From positions 1 to 64,000 of the forward strand of contig DAOPZC010000016.1 of assembly GCA_035353175.1 (NCBI GenBank): a DNA stretch of 64,000 nucleotides, read 5' to 3'. Shown one piece after another: positions 50,764-60,107 of the stretch. Within the stretch, counting starts at the first letter, position 1; each line of letters starts with the position of its first letter. This DNA comes from DAOPZC01 sp035353175. Its GTDB lineage: Bacteria; Verrucomicrobiota; Kiritimatiellia; RFP12; UBA1067. A program made the translations under genes and the position numbers. Below the pieces are notes generated by a model, which ran no database searches, had not been told where the DNA came from, and saw nothing but the letters and a program-made list of their open reading frames with translations.

Positions 50764-53700
50764 TTAAAAGGCGACCGCCTCGAGGCCGGGCAGATTGGCT
50801 TTGGTTTTCTCCGTGCCGGGAGGAACGGGCAGCATCCACGTGTCCGTCAGGTTGCCACGCCGGTCGCTGATCCGGAAGCGGAACCAGTACGGATCGTTGG
50901 CCGGCAGCGTCAGGTTGGCGGGGCGGATGCCGGTGTTCTCGGATTCGCCACCGGCCCAGACCAGTCCCCTGATGCTGCTGAGGTCGTAGGCCTTGATCGG
51001 GATCAGCTGATCGGATGTCCACGGCGCGAGAATGGAGAAGGAACGGATCTGGACCTTACCGCTTTGAGATGACGGCGCGAAGAAGAAGGAGAGATAGGTC
51101 AGGTCCGGCGTATCCTTGTGCTCCTCGGTCTCGTCGCGCAGGAAATCGCGCACGTTGATCAGAACGTCCTGCCACACGCCGGTGGTGCACGCCACGTCGC
51201 CGATGACATAGGCGAGGTGGTTGGAGACGGAGAGATTCAGCGTGTGGGCGTCCTTGATGCCGCGCGGACGGCGCGGCCCGGTGTTGAAGGCGATGGTGAA
51301 GGGCTTCAGCCCGCGCTTGGTGTCCAGCGTGCGGAAAGAGAGGGCGAGCCACGGATGCTTGTCCGGGTCCCACGCCGGCGCGAAGGGATGCCGGATGAAC
51401 GCGCCGCCGTCGCCGGTCGGAGCGATTTCAAGAACATTGCCTTCGGGCGTCGCGACCGTTTTGGCGGCGACGTGTTGAGTCTCGCTGAAGAACGGCGCCA
51501 GCGCGGTGAGCGAGGGCTCGGACCAGAGCGCGTTCACGGTCTTGTCCAGCGGCTGAACCGTGGGCGGACGCTTGTCGGCGTCGAGATTGACGGGGACGTC
51601 GATCTTGATCGGCGGCACCGCGTTGCCTGCGGCATCCGAAACGCCGTCCACGGTGATGGGCAGCACGTCGCCGTTCTTGGCCTCGGCGAGCTGTTTGCGC
51701 AGCAGCCAGATCCAGTCGATCTCGTAGGAAAGCGTCCCCTGCCCGATCGCGCTGAAACCGTTATCCGTCGCGAGGTTGAGCGGCGAGCCGAGACAGGTGA
51801 GGCGGATCGCGTTGGGCAGCGGCGGCGCAACGGGGTCCGAGAGCGCGAGCGTCAGGCAGCTGCCGTTGTACTTTTCCACCGCTTTGACGGCGTGCGTGAC
51901 CTTCGGCTGCGCACGGTCGAGCATGAATGGCAGGTCGGCGGGCTGCGACCAGAGCGACCGTCCGTCGCGGGCGCGGACCAGGAGATGATGGATGCCGTCA
52001 GGGATTTTGGCGAGGTCGGGCTGCAGCACCTCGCCGTTCTTGGCGGGCAGCCACGTGACCTTCTGCTTCTCGCCCTCGGCGCGGTTGTCGAAGGCGACCG
52101 GCCCTTGGAGTATGGCGTACACCACGTCGGCCACGCCGTCGGGATCGGCGTAATCGGCCTTGAAGGCGAAGGGGCGGTTGGGACCGACCGCCGGGCCGCA
52201 CGCCACGTCGTCGATGCAGAGCGTGCTGTGCAGGCCGGTCTGGTCCCGGTCGCGTCGGGACGCGAAGCGGAGCGGCGCGGGCGGCACGGTGGTCCGCTGC
52301 GCCAGCGGCAGCTCGCCGCCGCAGTCAGAGGGAATGCCGGTCCAGATGCGCCACGTGTTGTCCATCGGGGCCGCCTCGCCGCCGGCCAAACGCACGTGGG
52401 TGTTGAAAACTTCTGAGAAGGTGAACGCCGTTCCGCCAAACGCGATGGAGACGGCGGCCATGGGATCGCCCTTGTAGCGGAACTGCACGAGCGGCGTCGC
52501 CGCCGCGTTGAACGACTTGACGAGCAGGCCATCCAGCCGCCGCCCGTAGACCCCGCCGTTTTGGAACTTCAGCACGCCGCCGCGCAGGGGGTCCGTGTAG
52601 TCGATCGAGGTCCGCGCCACGGTCTGGTACGGCGCGGCGTCGCCGGGACGCGCCTCGAAGGTTTGGATGCCCCCTTCCGGCAGTTCGAGGTTGAGCAGGA
52701 CGGGCGGGTGATTGACCGTCTCGTCCGCGCGCATGGGGACCACCTGGCGGAAAAAGCGTCCGTCCGAGAGCTCGAGCGCAAGCGTCATGCGCCCGGGCTG
52801 AAGCGTCTCGAAAGGCACGAGGACGCGGATGCTGTTGCCTTCGACGGTGAAAGACGCCGGCAGCGCATCCGCCATCGCCCGCTTGGGAGGCAGCATGGGC
52901 GAGGGCCAAGGATGCACGGGAGAGACCAGGATCGAGCCGGGAATGGAAGAATCCGCCTCCGCGCGCAAGCCGAAGTTGGCGAGCTCGGGCACCGCCCATT
53001 CGATGACCGGTTTGCGGGAGTCCAGATTCTCGGGGACCTCGACCATCTGCAGCTCGCCGGGCCGCAGGCTGTTGACGATCTGCGCGAGCGCGGCGATCTC
53101 CGTGCGCTTCTCGGGCGGCGCGGTCAGCGTCGGCGTCCCGCGGTGGATCTCGCGGAAGTTGCGGATGGCATACCAGGCGTGGGGCGGATTGCCCTTCAGT
53201 CCCTGCTGCACGTCGCTGAGCTGGAGGTTGCCGAAGCCCTCGATCTGCACGGCCTGGTTCGCGCGGATCACCTCGGAGGGCACCCAGATCTCGACGGGCG
53301 TCCACACCACGTTCGTGCCGTCCGAAGGCGGCACGGCCTCCAGCTTGCCGACGATCTTGCGCGGGCCGCGGGTCTCATCCGTGCCGGACAGCACATACGT
53401 CCAGCCCTGAGACGGGACAAAACCGCCCTTGCCATCCTCTTTCACGGTCGAAAATTCGAAGTTGACCAGCGCCTGCGGGTGGCGCGCGATCTCGAAGCGC
53501 CAGCCGAGCAGCTTATCGGGCTGGGCGGGCGGCAGATCGCACCGCACCAGGAAGGTCCCGCCGCCGAGGATCGAGGTGACGCGCATTTCGGGATGGGCCG
53601 TGTCGAGATGGCGGAAGCGCACGCTCGGATGGCTCACGGTGTCGAAGGCCTGCCAATATTCCGGGGAGAGGGGCTGGGCGACACGGCCGTTGATGCGCAC

Positions 53701-56508
53701 GCCGGAATCGGCGGCCGGCGCGGCCTCGGGCGCGGGCGGCACGCCGGCGGGGATGGTCCTGAAGGCGAAGGGGCGCGGCTTGATCGACTCGGCGGCGATC
53801 TTGATGCGGGCGACCATCATGGAGTTGCAGAAGGTCCAGATGCCGAGCGAGCCGTCCTGAAGCGGATCCTTGTCCTCGACGTCAAAGACCTGCTCGTTGT
53901 CGTAAATGTACTGGAGCTTCGTGCCCACGCGGCGGAGCTGCATGCCGTACCACGCGCCGTGGATGTCGCGCCCGGCGGCGACGAGCGGCTGGTACCCTTT
54001 GCGCTCCAGACCGGCGCGGGCGCGCGGCACGAGATACTTGGTCGAAAGGTCCATGATCTCGCCGTTGCGGAGCAGGCGCGAATAAAGCTGCGAATGGTCG
54101 GGGTCCCAGCCCGTGGCGATCGCCGAATATCCGTCGCCCGTGGAGTTGGCGCGGCTCATGACCGTCAGGTTCAGGTCGCCCGGCCGCTCGTACCAGCCCA
54201 TGCGCATCCCCGCGTAGAACTCGATGCTGAAGTCGCCGCTGAAGACGTATTTGGACCAGAGCGCGGCGAGCGAGTCGGCGCTCTCGCCGTTCATGTGCGA
54301 CCAGGTCGGCTCGCAGTAGAAGCGGTTGATGACCTCCCAGCGCCCGCCGTTGAGGGTCCAGTTGTAGAGCGACTCCGTGAACAGCGTGTCGAAGACGTTG
54401 TCGCGCTTGACGAGCGTGTGGCTTAGATTCTCGAGCGTCATGCCGGTGATGCGCAGCTTGCGCCCCCGCAGCGGCGCAGACAGATGGGTCTTGGCCAGCA
54501 GCACTTCGTCTCCGCCCAGCCAGACGACGGAGTCCTCGATGCCGAGCGTGAAAAGGCGCACCTGCGTTTTGTCGAAAGCGATTTCGGGAACCTGTTCCGC
54601 GGCGACCGTGAAGGCGGCGTTGGTGCCGGAATCTGGAGTGAAGACGCTGATCCGGTTTTCCTTGACGCTGACGCGGCAGGTTCCGTTGGAAGAGTCTTCG
54701 GGAATGCAGAGATGAAGCTCCATCCCGTTGACGATCGGCAGACGGACCTTGACCGGGCCCGTGACATCGCCCTTGAACCACGTCATGCCGTCCTTAAACG
54801 TAACCCACTGGCCTTCGGGCGAGGCCCAATGGCGCATGAAGGGATCGTTCACATAGAGCGGGTTCTTTTCAAAGCGCTCGCTCAGCTTGAGCTCTTTGGA
54901 GGCGACCGCCGGCGCCGTGGCAAAGAGGTCGGAAGCCGCCGCGACGAGGACGCCCTGGAAGCCGCCGGGCTGCCGCGAAGGCCGGTCAAAACAGACGAGG
55001 CGGCTATCCGCGTAGCACCGGAGTTCGCCGGGCCGCAGGGCATCCAGCGCGAGCGACACGCGGTTGCTGGCGAACGCGGCGGAAAACGTGTCGAGCGTGA
55101 CCGCATGGTTGGTCGAGACCTGTTCGAGCCGATAGGTCCGCGTCCCGCCGGACTGCTGGCAAGTGAACCGGTAATACGGCGTGCCGGGACCTGTCGCGCC
55201 GGCGTTCAGCCCGCAGATGAAATCGTCGGAGGTGGCCACAAACAGCGTTTCCTGCCGCAGCGGGCCGCCGGATGCGGCGCCGTACTCCCAGCCATTGGTG
55301 GCGTGGGCATCCGGAGGGAAATAGAGCCAGGTGGTCCCTTGGCGCAGGAGCGACTGCACGCCGGGGGTCTGAAGCCGCGTGGCGAAGGCGACGTCTTCGG
55401 GCGTTTCGAACAGGCGGTCCTCATGAGACCAGGCCGAAACGTCGTCGAAACGCGTGGCTTCCCCGTCCGGCATATTGGAGAATAGGCCGAACCGGCCGCC
55501 CGGGGGCAGCAGCATCTTGTGGCGAATGACTTCGATATTGTCCGCGCGACAGACGATGCGGTCATCGTAGATCTGCGCTTCAAGCAGCAGCCACTGGCCC
55601 GCGGGCAGCTCGGTCTGCACCGCCTCGAGCGGAAGGACGGCCGCATCGTCCTGCGCAGGCTTGCGCCACAATTCGAGAACCAGGCGGTCCGTCGCCGGAT
55701 CCGTGCGCGCCGTAAAGGCGAAATAGCCGCCGTGCTCGCCCGCCAGGAAAACGAGTCCGTTGGTGCCGCTGTTGTGCTGGACGGCGGCGCGGTAGACGTA
55801 CCGGCTGTAGAACGGCTCCCCGGAAAGAACCACCGCGTTCGTCCCGCCCCCCTCCAGCGTATAGAAATTGGGGCTCTTCTCCGGCTTGGGCTGTCGGGCG
55901 AGCTGATACCCTCCGGACGAGCCGCTGATGGAACCGGTGACCGAATGGAGCTTCCAGATTCCGCACATGATTTCCCACGTCGGCGGAAACTCCGAGCCCG
56001 CCGGCACCAGGAAGTTGTCTTCAAATTTGAAGGACCCGAGGCGCTGCGTGTAATCGTCCGCCTTGTCTTCCGGCGGCTGGTTTTCAGGTTTGTGCTGCAG
56101 CTCGAGCTTGCCTTCCCACAGCTCCGGCATCCTCAGGACCGGCTGATCGTCGACGTACGCGAGCCAAGCGTCCTCCGTGCGTTTGAGCGTGAACCAGCAC
56201 AGCGCGTTGGTCAACGGCGGACAGGGCAACGTCGAAAACCGCCGCTCGATCGCCTTCGGGAAGAAATCCGTCGGCAGCAGCCGGAAACGCGTATCCCCCT
56301 CGCTTAAAAGGAGTTCCGCCTGGCTGTTGTTTCCCGGATTGTGGAGCCGGATGCGGAGCCCCCCGTTTTCCGGCGTCAGATTCATGGCGGCCAACGCGCT
56401 GCGGTCGGCAACCTCCAGCCGCGCCCCCCAGGCCTCTGGCACCGCGGTCCCGAAACTCCCCCAAGCGATAAAAGCGGCCCCCAGTAAAACAGAAATTTGC
56501 TTTTTCAC
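50764..56508 (-). CDS. Giant exported protein of jelly-roll domains, unknown function (1,914 residues)
   Basis: The frame is open to 56589; GTG 56508 is chosen because it opens a signal peptide (VKKQISVLLGAAFIAWGSFG) and lies seven bases after a TAAACT box. The protein is rich in beta-sandwich segments of a 3-keto-disaccharide-hydrolase (DUF1080)/LamG type: IRLHNPGNNSQAELLLSEG, WLAYVDDQPVLRMPELWEG, WYGMQLRRVGTKLQYIYDNEQVFD. At least four such units lie in residues 1-950. The C-terminal half has Ig-like or cadherin-like strands (GVSDAAGNAVPPIKIDVPVN) and further sandwiches (VSIAFGGTAFTFSEVF; KPFTIAFNTG). No catalytic motif was recognised. It may be a surface or matrix protein. It heads a leftward run with the lipoyl, fabG and membrane-protein genes. 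Confidence 0.75.
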   Translation of the reverse strand: MKKQISVLLGAAFIAWGSFGTAVPEAWGARLEVADRSALAAMNLTPENGGLRIRLHNPGNNSQAELLLSEGDTRFRLLPTDFFPKAIERRFSTLPCPPLTNALCWFTLKRTEDAWLAYVDDQPVLRMPELWEGKLELQHKPENQPPEDKADDYTQRLGSFKFEDNFLVPAGSEFPPTWEIMCGIWKLHSVTGSISGSSGGYQLARQPKPEKSPNFYTLEGGGTNAVVLSGEPFYSRYVYRAAVQHNSGTNGLVFLAGEHGGYFAFTARTDPATDRLVLELWRKPAQDDAAVLPLEAVQTELPAGQWLLLEAQIYDDRIVCRADNIEVIRHKMLLPPGGRFGLFSNMPDGEATRFDDVSAWSHEDRLFETPEDVAFATRLQTPGVQSLLRQGTTWLYFPPDAHATNGWEYGAASGGPLRQETLFVATSDDFICGLNAGATGPGTPYYRFTCQQSGGTRTYRLEQVSTNHAVTLDTFSAAFASNRVSLALDALRPGELRCYADSRLVCFDRPSRQPGGFQGVLVAAASDLFATAPAVASKELKLSERFEKNPLYVNDPFMRHWASPEGQWVTFKDGMTWFKGDVTGPVKVRLPIVNGMELHLCIPEDSSNGTCRVSVKENRISVFTPDSGTNAAFTVAAEQVPEIAFDKTQVRLFTLGIEDSVVWLGGDEVLLAKTHLSAPLRGRKLRITGMTLENLSHTLVKRDNVFDTLFTESLYNWTLNGGRWEVINRFYCEPTWSHMNGESADSLAALWSKYVFSGDFSIEFYAGMRMGWYERPGDLNLTVMSRANSTGDGYSAIATGWDPDHSQLYSRLLRNGEIMDLSTKYLVPRARAGLERKGYQPLVAAGRDIHGAWYGMQLRRVGTKLQYIYDNEQVFDVEDKDPLQDGSLGIWTFCNSMMVARIKIAAESIKPRPFAFRTIPAGVPPAPEAAPAADSGVRINGRVAQPLSPEYWQAFDTVSHPSVRFRHLDTAHPEMRVTSILGGGTFLVRCDLPPAQPDKLLGWRFEIARHPQALVNFEFSTVKEDGKGGFVPSQGWTYVLSGTDETRGPRKIVGKLEAVPPSDGTNVVWTPVEIWVPSEVIRANQAVQIEGFGNLQLSDVQQGLKGNPPHAWYAIRNFREIHRGTPTLTAPPEKRTEIAALAQIVNSLRPGELQMVEVPENLDSRKPVIEWAVPELANFGLRAEADSSIPGSILVSPVHPWPSPMLPPKRAMADALPASFTVEGNSIRVLVPFETLQPGRMTLALELSDGRFFRQVVPMRADETVNHPPVLLNLELPEGGIQTFEARPGDAAPYQTVARTSIDYTDPLRGGVLKFQNGGVYGRRLDGLLVKSFNAAATPLVQFRYKGDPMAAVSIAFGGTAFTFSEVFNTHVRLAGGEAAPMDNTWRIWTGIPSDCGGELPLAQRTTVPPAPLRFASRRDRDQTGLHSTLCIDDVACGPAVGPNRPFAFKADYADPDGVADVVYAILQGPVAFDNRAEGEKQKVTWLPAKNGEVLQPDLAKIPDGIHHLLVRARDGRSLWSQPADLPFMLDRAQPKVTHAVKAVEKYNGSCLTLALSDPVAPPLPNAIRLTCLGSPLNLATDNGFSAIGQGTLSYEIDWIWLLRKQLAEAKNGDVLPITVDGVSDAAGNAVPPIKIDVPVNLDADKRPPTVQPLDKTVNALWSEPSLTALAPFFSETQHVAAKTVATPEGNVLEIAPTGDGGAFIRHPFAPAWDPDKHPWLALSFRTLDTKRGLKPFTIAFNTGPRRPRGIKDAHTLNLSVSNHLAYVIGDVACTTGVWQDVLINVRDFLRDETEEHKDTPDLTYLSFFFAPSSQSGKVQIRSFSILAPWTSDQLIPIKAYDLSSIRGLVWAGGESENTGIRPANLTLPANDPYWFRFRISDRRGNLTDTWMLPVPPGTEKTKANLPGLEAVAF

Positions 56509-56666
56509 GGCTGACAGTTTAGCAGGTTTTGTTGAGTCGGATAAGGGGGAAACGCGAAAGAACACGAAGAAACAAAGGCCATCCCCCAACCGCTGTTTAA
56601 GGAGAACGGCACTCGGTCCCTTTTATTGGGCAAAAAAGCGCCGCCGCGATGGCCGCACGCCTGTGC

Positions 56667-56696
56667 TCGACAGCACGGCTTGGAAGCCCGTATACT
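56667..56696 (+). promoter_or_regulatory. Promoter of the DNA polymerase I gene
   Basis: TCGACA (56667-56672) and TATACT (56691-56696) are 18 bp apart. Six bases later an ATG at 56703 opens an 8-codon frame (MRENVCRV) ending before the polA start, which could be a leader peptide. Confidence 0.55.
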
Positions 56697-56746
56697 GAAA
56701 AGATGCGCGAGAATGTGTGCCGGGTGTGAAGCGGGGGGATCCTGTT

Positions 56747-59485
56747 GTGAGCGAGAGCAAAAAACTTTTCCTGATCGACGTCATGCCGCTGCTGTACCGG
56801 GGCCACTTTGTGTTCCTCAAAGATCCCCGCATGACCAGCACCGGCATCAACACCTCGGCCCTGACCGCCTTTGCCAACAGCGTCCTGCAGATCCTCAACG
56901 AGCACGCGCCCACCCACGTGGCGCTGGTGCTCGACTCAACCACTCCCACCTTCCGACACGAGGCCTATCCCCTGTATAAAGCCCAGCGCCAAAAGATGCC
57001 GGAGGACCTGGCCGCCGCGATCCCCATGGCCATCGAGCTGGCCGAGGCGCTGCGCCTCCCGATCCTGCGCGTGGATGGTTTCGAGGCGGACGACGTCATG
57101 GGCACGCTGGCCGCACGCGCCGCCGCCGAGCCGGGATGGACCACCTATCTGGCGACACCCGACAAAGATATCGCCCAACTCGTGGGCCCCTCGACCTACC
57201 TGTTCCGGCCGGGCAAAGCCAATTCGCCCGCCGAGATCTACGACGCCGCAACCGTCTGCCAGCACTGGGGACTCACCTCTCCCGGCCAGATGATCGACTA
57301 TCTGGGCTTGGCGGGCGACGCATCCGACAACATCCCCGGCATCGCGGGCGTGGGCGAAAAAACCGCGAACGCGCTGTTGGCGCAGTACGGCGACATCGAG
57401 GCCATCATCGCGCACGCCGCCGAACTGAAAGGCAAGCTCGCGGAGAAGGTGGCGTCCGGCGCCGAGAGCGCGCGGCAAAGCCGCTTCCTCGCCACCATTC
57501 GCACCGATGTGCCCGTCCCGATTGAACTGGAGGAACTGGCCCGCCGCGACCCGGATGTCGACCGGCTGCGCAGCGTGCTCAAGAAATACGAGCTGTTTGC
57601 CATCGGGAAGCGGATGCTCGGCGACGCCTTCGCGGACGCCGATGCCGTGAAAGCTGAAGACGCCTACAAGACGCTCGCCGACGTGCGGCACACCTACGTC
57701 TGCGCCTCGGGCGAGGAAGCGCTACAGGCCCTGTTGAAGGCCCTGGACGAAGCCGCCGAATGGGCGTTCGACACCGAAACCACCGGGCTCGACCCGCGGC
57801 ACGACCGGCTGGTGGGCATGTCCTTCGCGACCGCGCCGGGTAAAGCGTGGTACGTGCCGGTCCCCGAAGACCGCGACGCGTGCCGCGCGTTCCTGCAGCG
57901 CTTCGCGCCGCTGTTCGCCGATCCCTTCAAGGTCAAGATCGGCCACAACGCCAAATTCGACCTGACGATCCTGCGCCAGTACGGCGTCGCCGTGCGGGGC
58001 GAGCTGCACGACAGCATGCTCGCGCACTACGTGATCGACGCGTCGGACCGCCACGGCATGGACCACCTGGCGCGCGAATACCTCCATTATGACCCCATCC
58101 CCATCACCGCGCTGATCGGCGAGAAGAAAAAAGGCGTGGAACAGGGGAACATGGGCGAGCTGGCCCCCGAGCAGATCAGCGACTATGCGGCCGAAGACGC
58201 GGACGTGACCCTGCAGCTCGACCGGCTCTTGCGCAAAGAAGTTCAGGCCGCCGGCTGCCTGAAGGCCCTGGCCGAATGTGAGGAGCCGCTCATCGAAGTC
58301 CTGCTCGACATGGAGACCGAGGGCGTCCGCATCAACGAAGAGGCGCTGCGCGCCTACGGGCGTGAACTCGACCGCGAACTGCTCGACCTCGAGATCAAGA
58401 TCCGCGACCTCGGCGGCGGCAACTTCAACCCCTCTTCGCCCAAGCAATTGGGCGAAATCCTGTTTGATCACCTGAAAATCGATCCCGACGCCATGCGCAC
58501 GGCCACCGGCCAGTACGCCACGAGCGAGGACGTGCTCTTCAAGATCCAGCACCGGCACCCGATCGTGCCGCTGATCCTCGAGTTCCGCATGTGTAGCAAG
58601 CTGAAGTCCACCTATGTCGACAAGCTGCCCGCCTGCATCGACCCCGCGACCGGCCGCGTCCACACCAACTTCGCACAGGCGCTGACCGAAACGGGACGGC
58701 TCTCCTCTTCCGACCCCAACCTGCAGAACATCCCGATCCGCACCGAACGCGGCCAGCGCATCCGCGAAGCCTTCGTGGCGCGCGATGCGGACCACGTGCT
58801 GCTCTCGGCCGACTATTCGCAGATCGAGCTGCGCGTGATGGCCGCGCTGAGCAAGGACGCGGGCATGATCGAGGCCTTCCGTCGCGGGGCCGACATCCAC
58901 TCCGAGACCGCCACGCGCGTGTACGGCGTCATGCCCGCTCTGGTGACGCCCGAGATGCGCTCCACCTGCAAGATGGTGAACTTCGGCATCATCTACGGCA
59001 TCTCCGCGTTCGGCCTCAGCCAGCGCCTCAACGTGCCGCGCAAACAGGCCGCCGAGCTGATCGACACTTACTTCGTCCAGTACCCCGGCGTCAAAACGTT
59101 CATGGACCAGGCGATCGCCGACGCGCGCGCAAACGGATATTCCCAGACGCTGCTCGGGCGTCGGCGCTTCTTGCGCGACATCGCCTCGCGCAACGCCACC
59201 TCGCGCCAGTCGGCGGAGCGCAACGCCATCAACACCCCCGTGCAGGGCACCGCCGCAGACTTGATCAAGCTCGCGATGGTCCGCGTCCACAAGGAGCTGA
59301 AAGAGCGCCGGCTCAAAACGCGCATGGTCCTGCAGATCCACGACGAACTGCTCTTCGACGTGCCCAAGGACGAGGTCGGCGCCGTGCGCGACCTCGTCAA
59401 GCAGGCCATGACCACGGTCCTCGACATCGGCGTGCCGCTGGACGTCAGCGTCGGCGTCGGCGACACCTGGCTGGAGGCGCACTGA
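56747..59485 (+). CDS. polA: DNA polymerase I
   Basis: The 912-residue product starts at GTG 56747, preceded at eight bases by a GGGGGG ribosome site; a GTG at 56717 lacks one. The 5' nuclease domain (about 1-290) shows FLIDVMPLLYRGHFVF, ATPDKDIAQLV and YLGLAGDASDNIPGIAGVGEKTA. The 3'-5' proofreading domain is complete: FDTETTGLD, GHNAKFDL and YAAEDADV. The polymerase domain has LLSADYSQIELRVMA (motif A), STCKMVNFGIIYGISAFG (motif B) and LQIHDELLF (motif C with the catalytic Asp). Length matches the family. It repairs DNA and processes Okazaki fragments. It runs divergently from the giant protein gene and is followed after 7 bp by an iron-sulfur protein gene. Confidence 0.96.
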   Translation: MSESKKLFLIDVMPLLYRGHFVFLKDPRMTSTGINTSALTAFANSVLQILNEHAPTHVALVLDSTTPTFRHEAYPLYKAQRQKMPEDLAAAIPMAIELAEALRLPILRVDGFEADDVMGTLAARAAAEPGWTTYLATPDKDIAQLVGPSTYLFRPGKANSPAEIYDAATVCQHWGLTSPGQMIDYLGLAGDASDNIPGIAGVGEKTANALLAQYGDIEAIIAHAAELKGKLAEKVASGAESARQSRFLATIRTDVPVPIELEELARRDPDVDRLRSVLKKYELFAIGKRMLGDAFADADAVKAEDAYKTLADVRHTYVCASGEEALQALLKALDEAAEWAFDTETTGLDPRHDRLVGMSFATAPGKAWYVPVPEDRDACRAFLQRFAPLFADPFKVKIGHNAKFDLTILRQYGVAVRGELHDSMLAHYVIDASDRHGMDHLAREYLHYDPIPITALIGEKKKGVEQGNMGELAPEQISDYAAEDADVTLQLDRLLRKEVQAAGCLKALAECEEPLIEVLLDMETEGVRINEEALRAYGRELDRELLDLEIKIRDLGGGNFNPSSPKQLGEILFDHLKIDPDAMRTATGQYATSEDVLFKIQHRHPIVPLILEFRMCSKLKSTYVDKLPACIDPATGRVHTNFAQALTETGRLSSSDPNLQNIPIRTERGQRIREAFVARDADHVLLSADYSQIELRVMAALSKDAGMIEAFRRGADIHSETATRVYGVMPALVTPEMRSTCKMVNFGIIYGISAFGLSQRLNVPRKQAAELIDTYFVQYPGVKTFMDQAIADARANGYSQTLLGRRRFLRDIASRNATSRQSAERNAINTPVQGTAADLIKLAMVRVHKELKERRLKTRMVLQIHDELLFDVPKDEVGAVRDLVKQAMTTVLDIGVPLDVSVGVGDTWLEAH

Positions 59486-59492
59486 GGTCAGC

Positions 59493-60107
59493 ATGAAAAC
59501 GACAGACGAGAAACTTACCCGGAGAAACACGCTCGCCTGGCTGCTGCGGGCCGGCACCGGCGCGCTGGTGGCGGGTTTCGCGGCGAAAGCCGCGAGCCGT
59601 CCGTCCGGCGGCCGCACCGTCTGGCAGATCGATCCGCGAAAATGCATCCAGTGCGGCAAGTGCGAGACCGAGTGCGTGCTGCAGCCCTCGGCGGTGAAGT
59701 GCGTCCACGGCTACGCGATGTGCGGCTATTGCAAGCTCTGCTTCGGCTATTTCAAACCGGACGCGGCGCGGCTCGACGAGGCGGCGGAAAACCAGACCTG
59801 CCCGACCGGCGCGATCCGGCGCGTCTTCATCGAAGACCCCTATTTCGAATACCACATCGACGAGCCGCTCTGCACCGGATGCGGCCTCTGCGTGAAAGGC
59901 TGCACCAACTTCGGCAACGGCTCGCTCTACCTTCAGGTGCGCCACGACCGCTGCGTGAATTGCAACACCTGCCGCATCGCCGAAGCCTGCCCGGCGCAGG
60001 CCATCGTCCGCGTCCCCGCCGCGCAGCCGTATCTGCTGAAGGAGACACTGGGGAGCCGCAAAACCGCACACGCAACAGACGAGGGTGGACGGACATGGAA
60101 GGGATGA
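59493..60107 (+). CDS. Tat-type exported ferredoxin-like protein with several [4Fe-4S] clusters
   Basis: The 204-residue product begins with a twin-arginine-type leader (LTRRNTLAWLLRAG). Cysteine motifs lie at about 50-65 (CIQCGKCETEC), 80-90 (CGYCKLC), 128-139 (CTGCGLCVKGC) and 158-170 (CVNCNTCRIAEACP), enough for at least three [4Fe-4S] clusters. The pattern resembles NapG/NrfC-type or RnfB-like ferredoxins, which carry electrons at the outer face of the membrane. It starts 7 bp after the polA stop and its last codons overlap the NapH-like gene by 13 bp, so the two are translationally coupled. Confidence 0.88.
   Translation: MKTTDEKLTRRNTLAWLLRAGTGALVAGFAAKAASRPSGGRTVWQIDPRKCIQCGKCETECVLQPSAVKCVHGYAMCGYCKLCFGYFKPDAARLDEAAENQTCPTGAIRRVFIEDPYFEYHIDEPLCTGCGLCVKGCTNFGNGSLYLQVRHDRCVNCNTCRIAEACPAQAIVRVPAAQPYLLKETLGSRKTAHATDEGGRTWKG

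Noticed and set aside
57722..59659. Long minus-strand open frame opposite polA
   Set aside because: Antisense shadow caused by high GC; polA motifs on the plus strand are complete.
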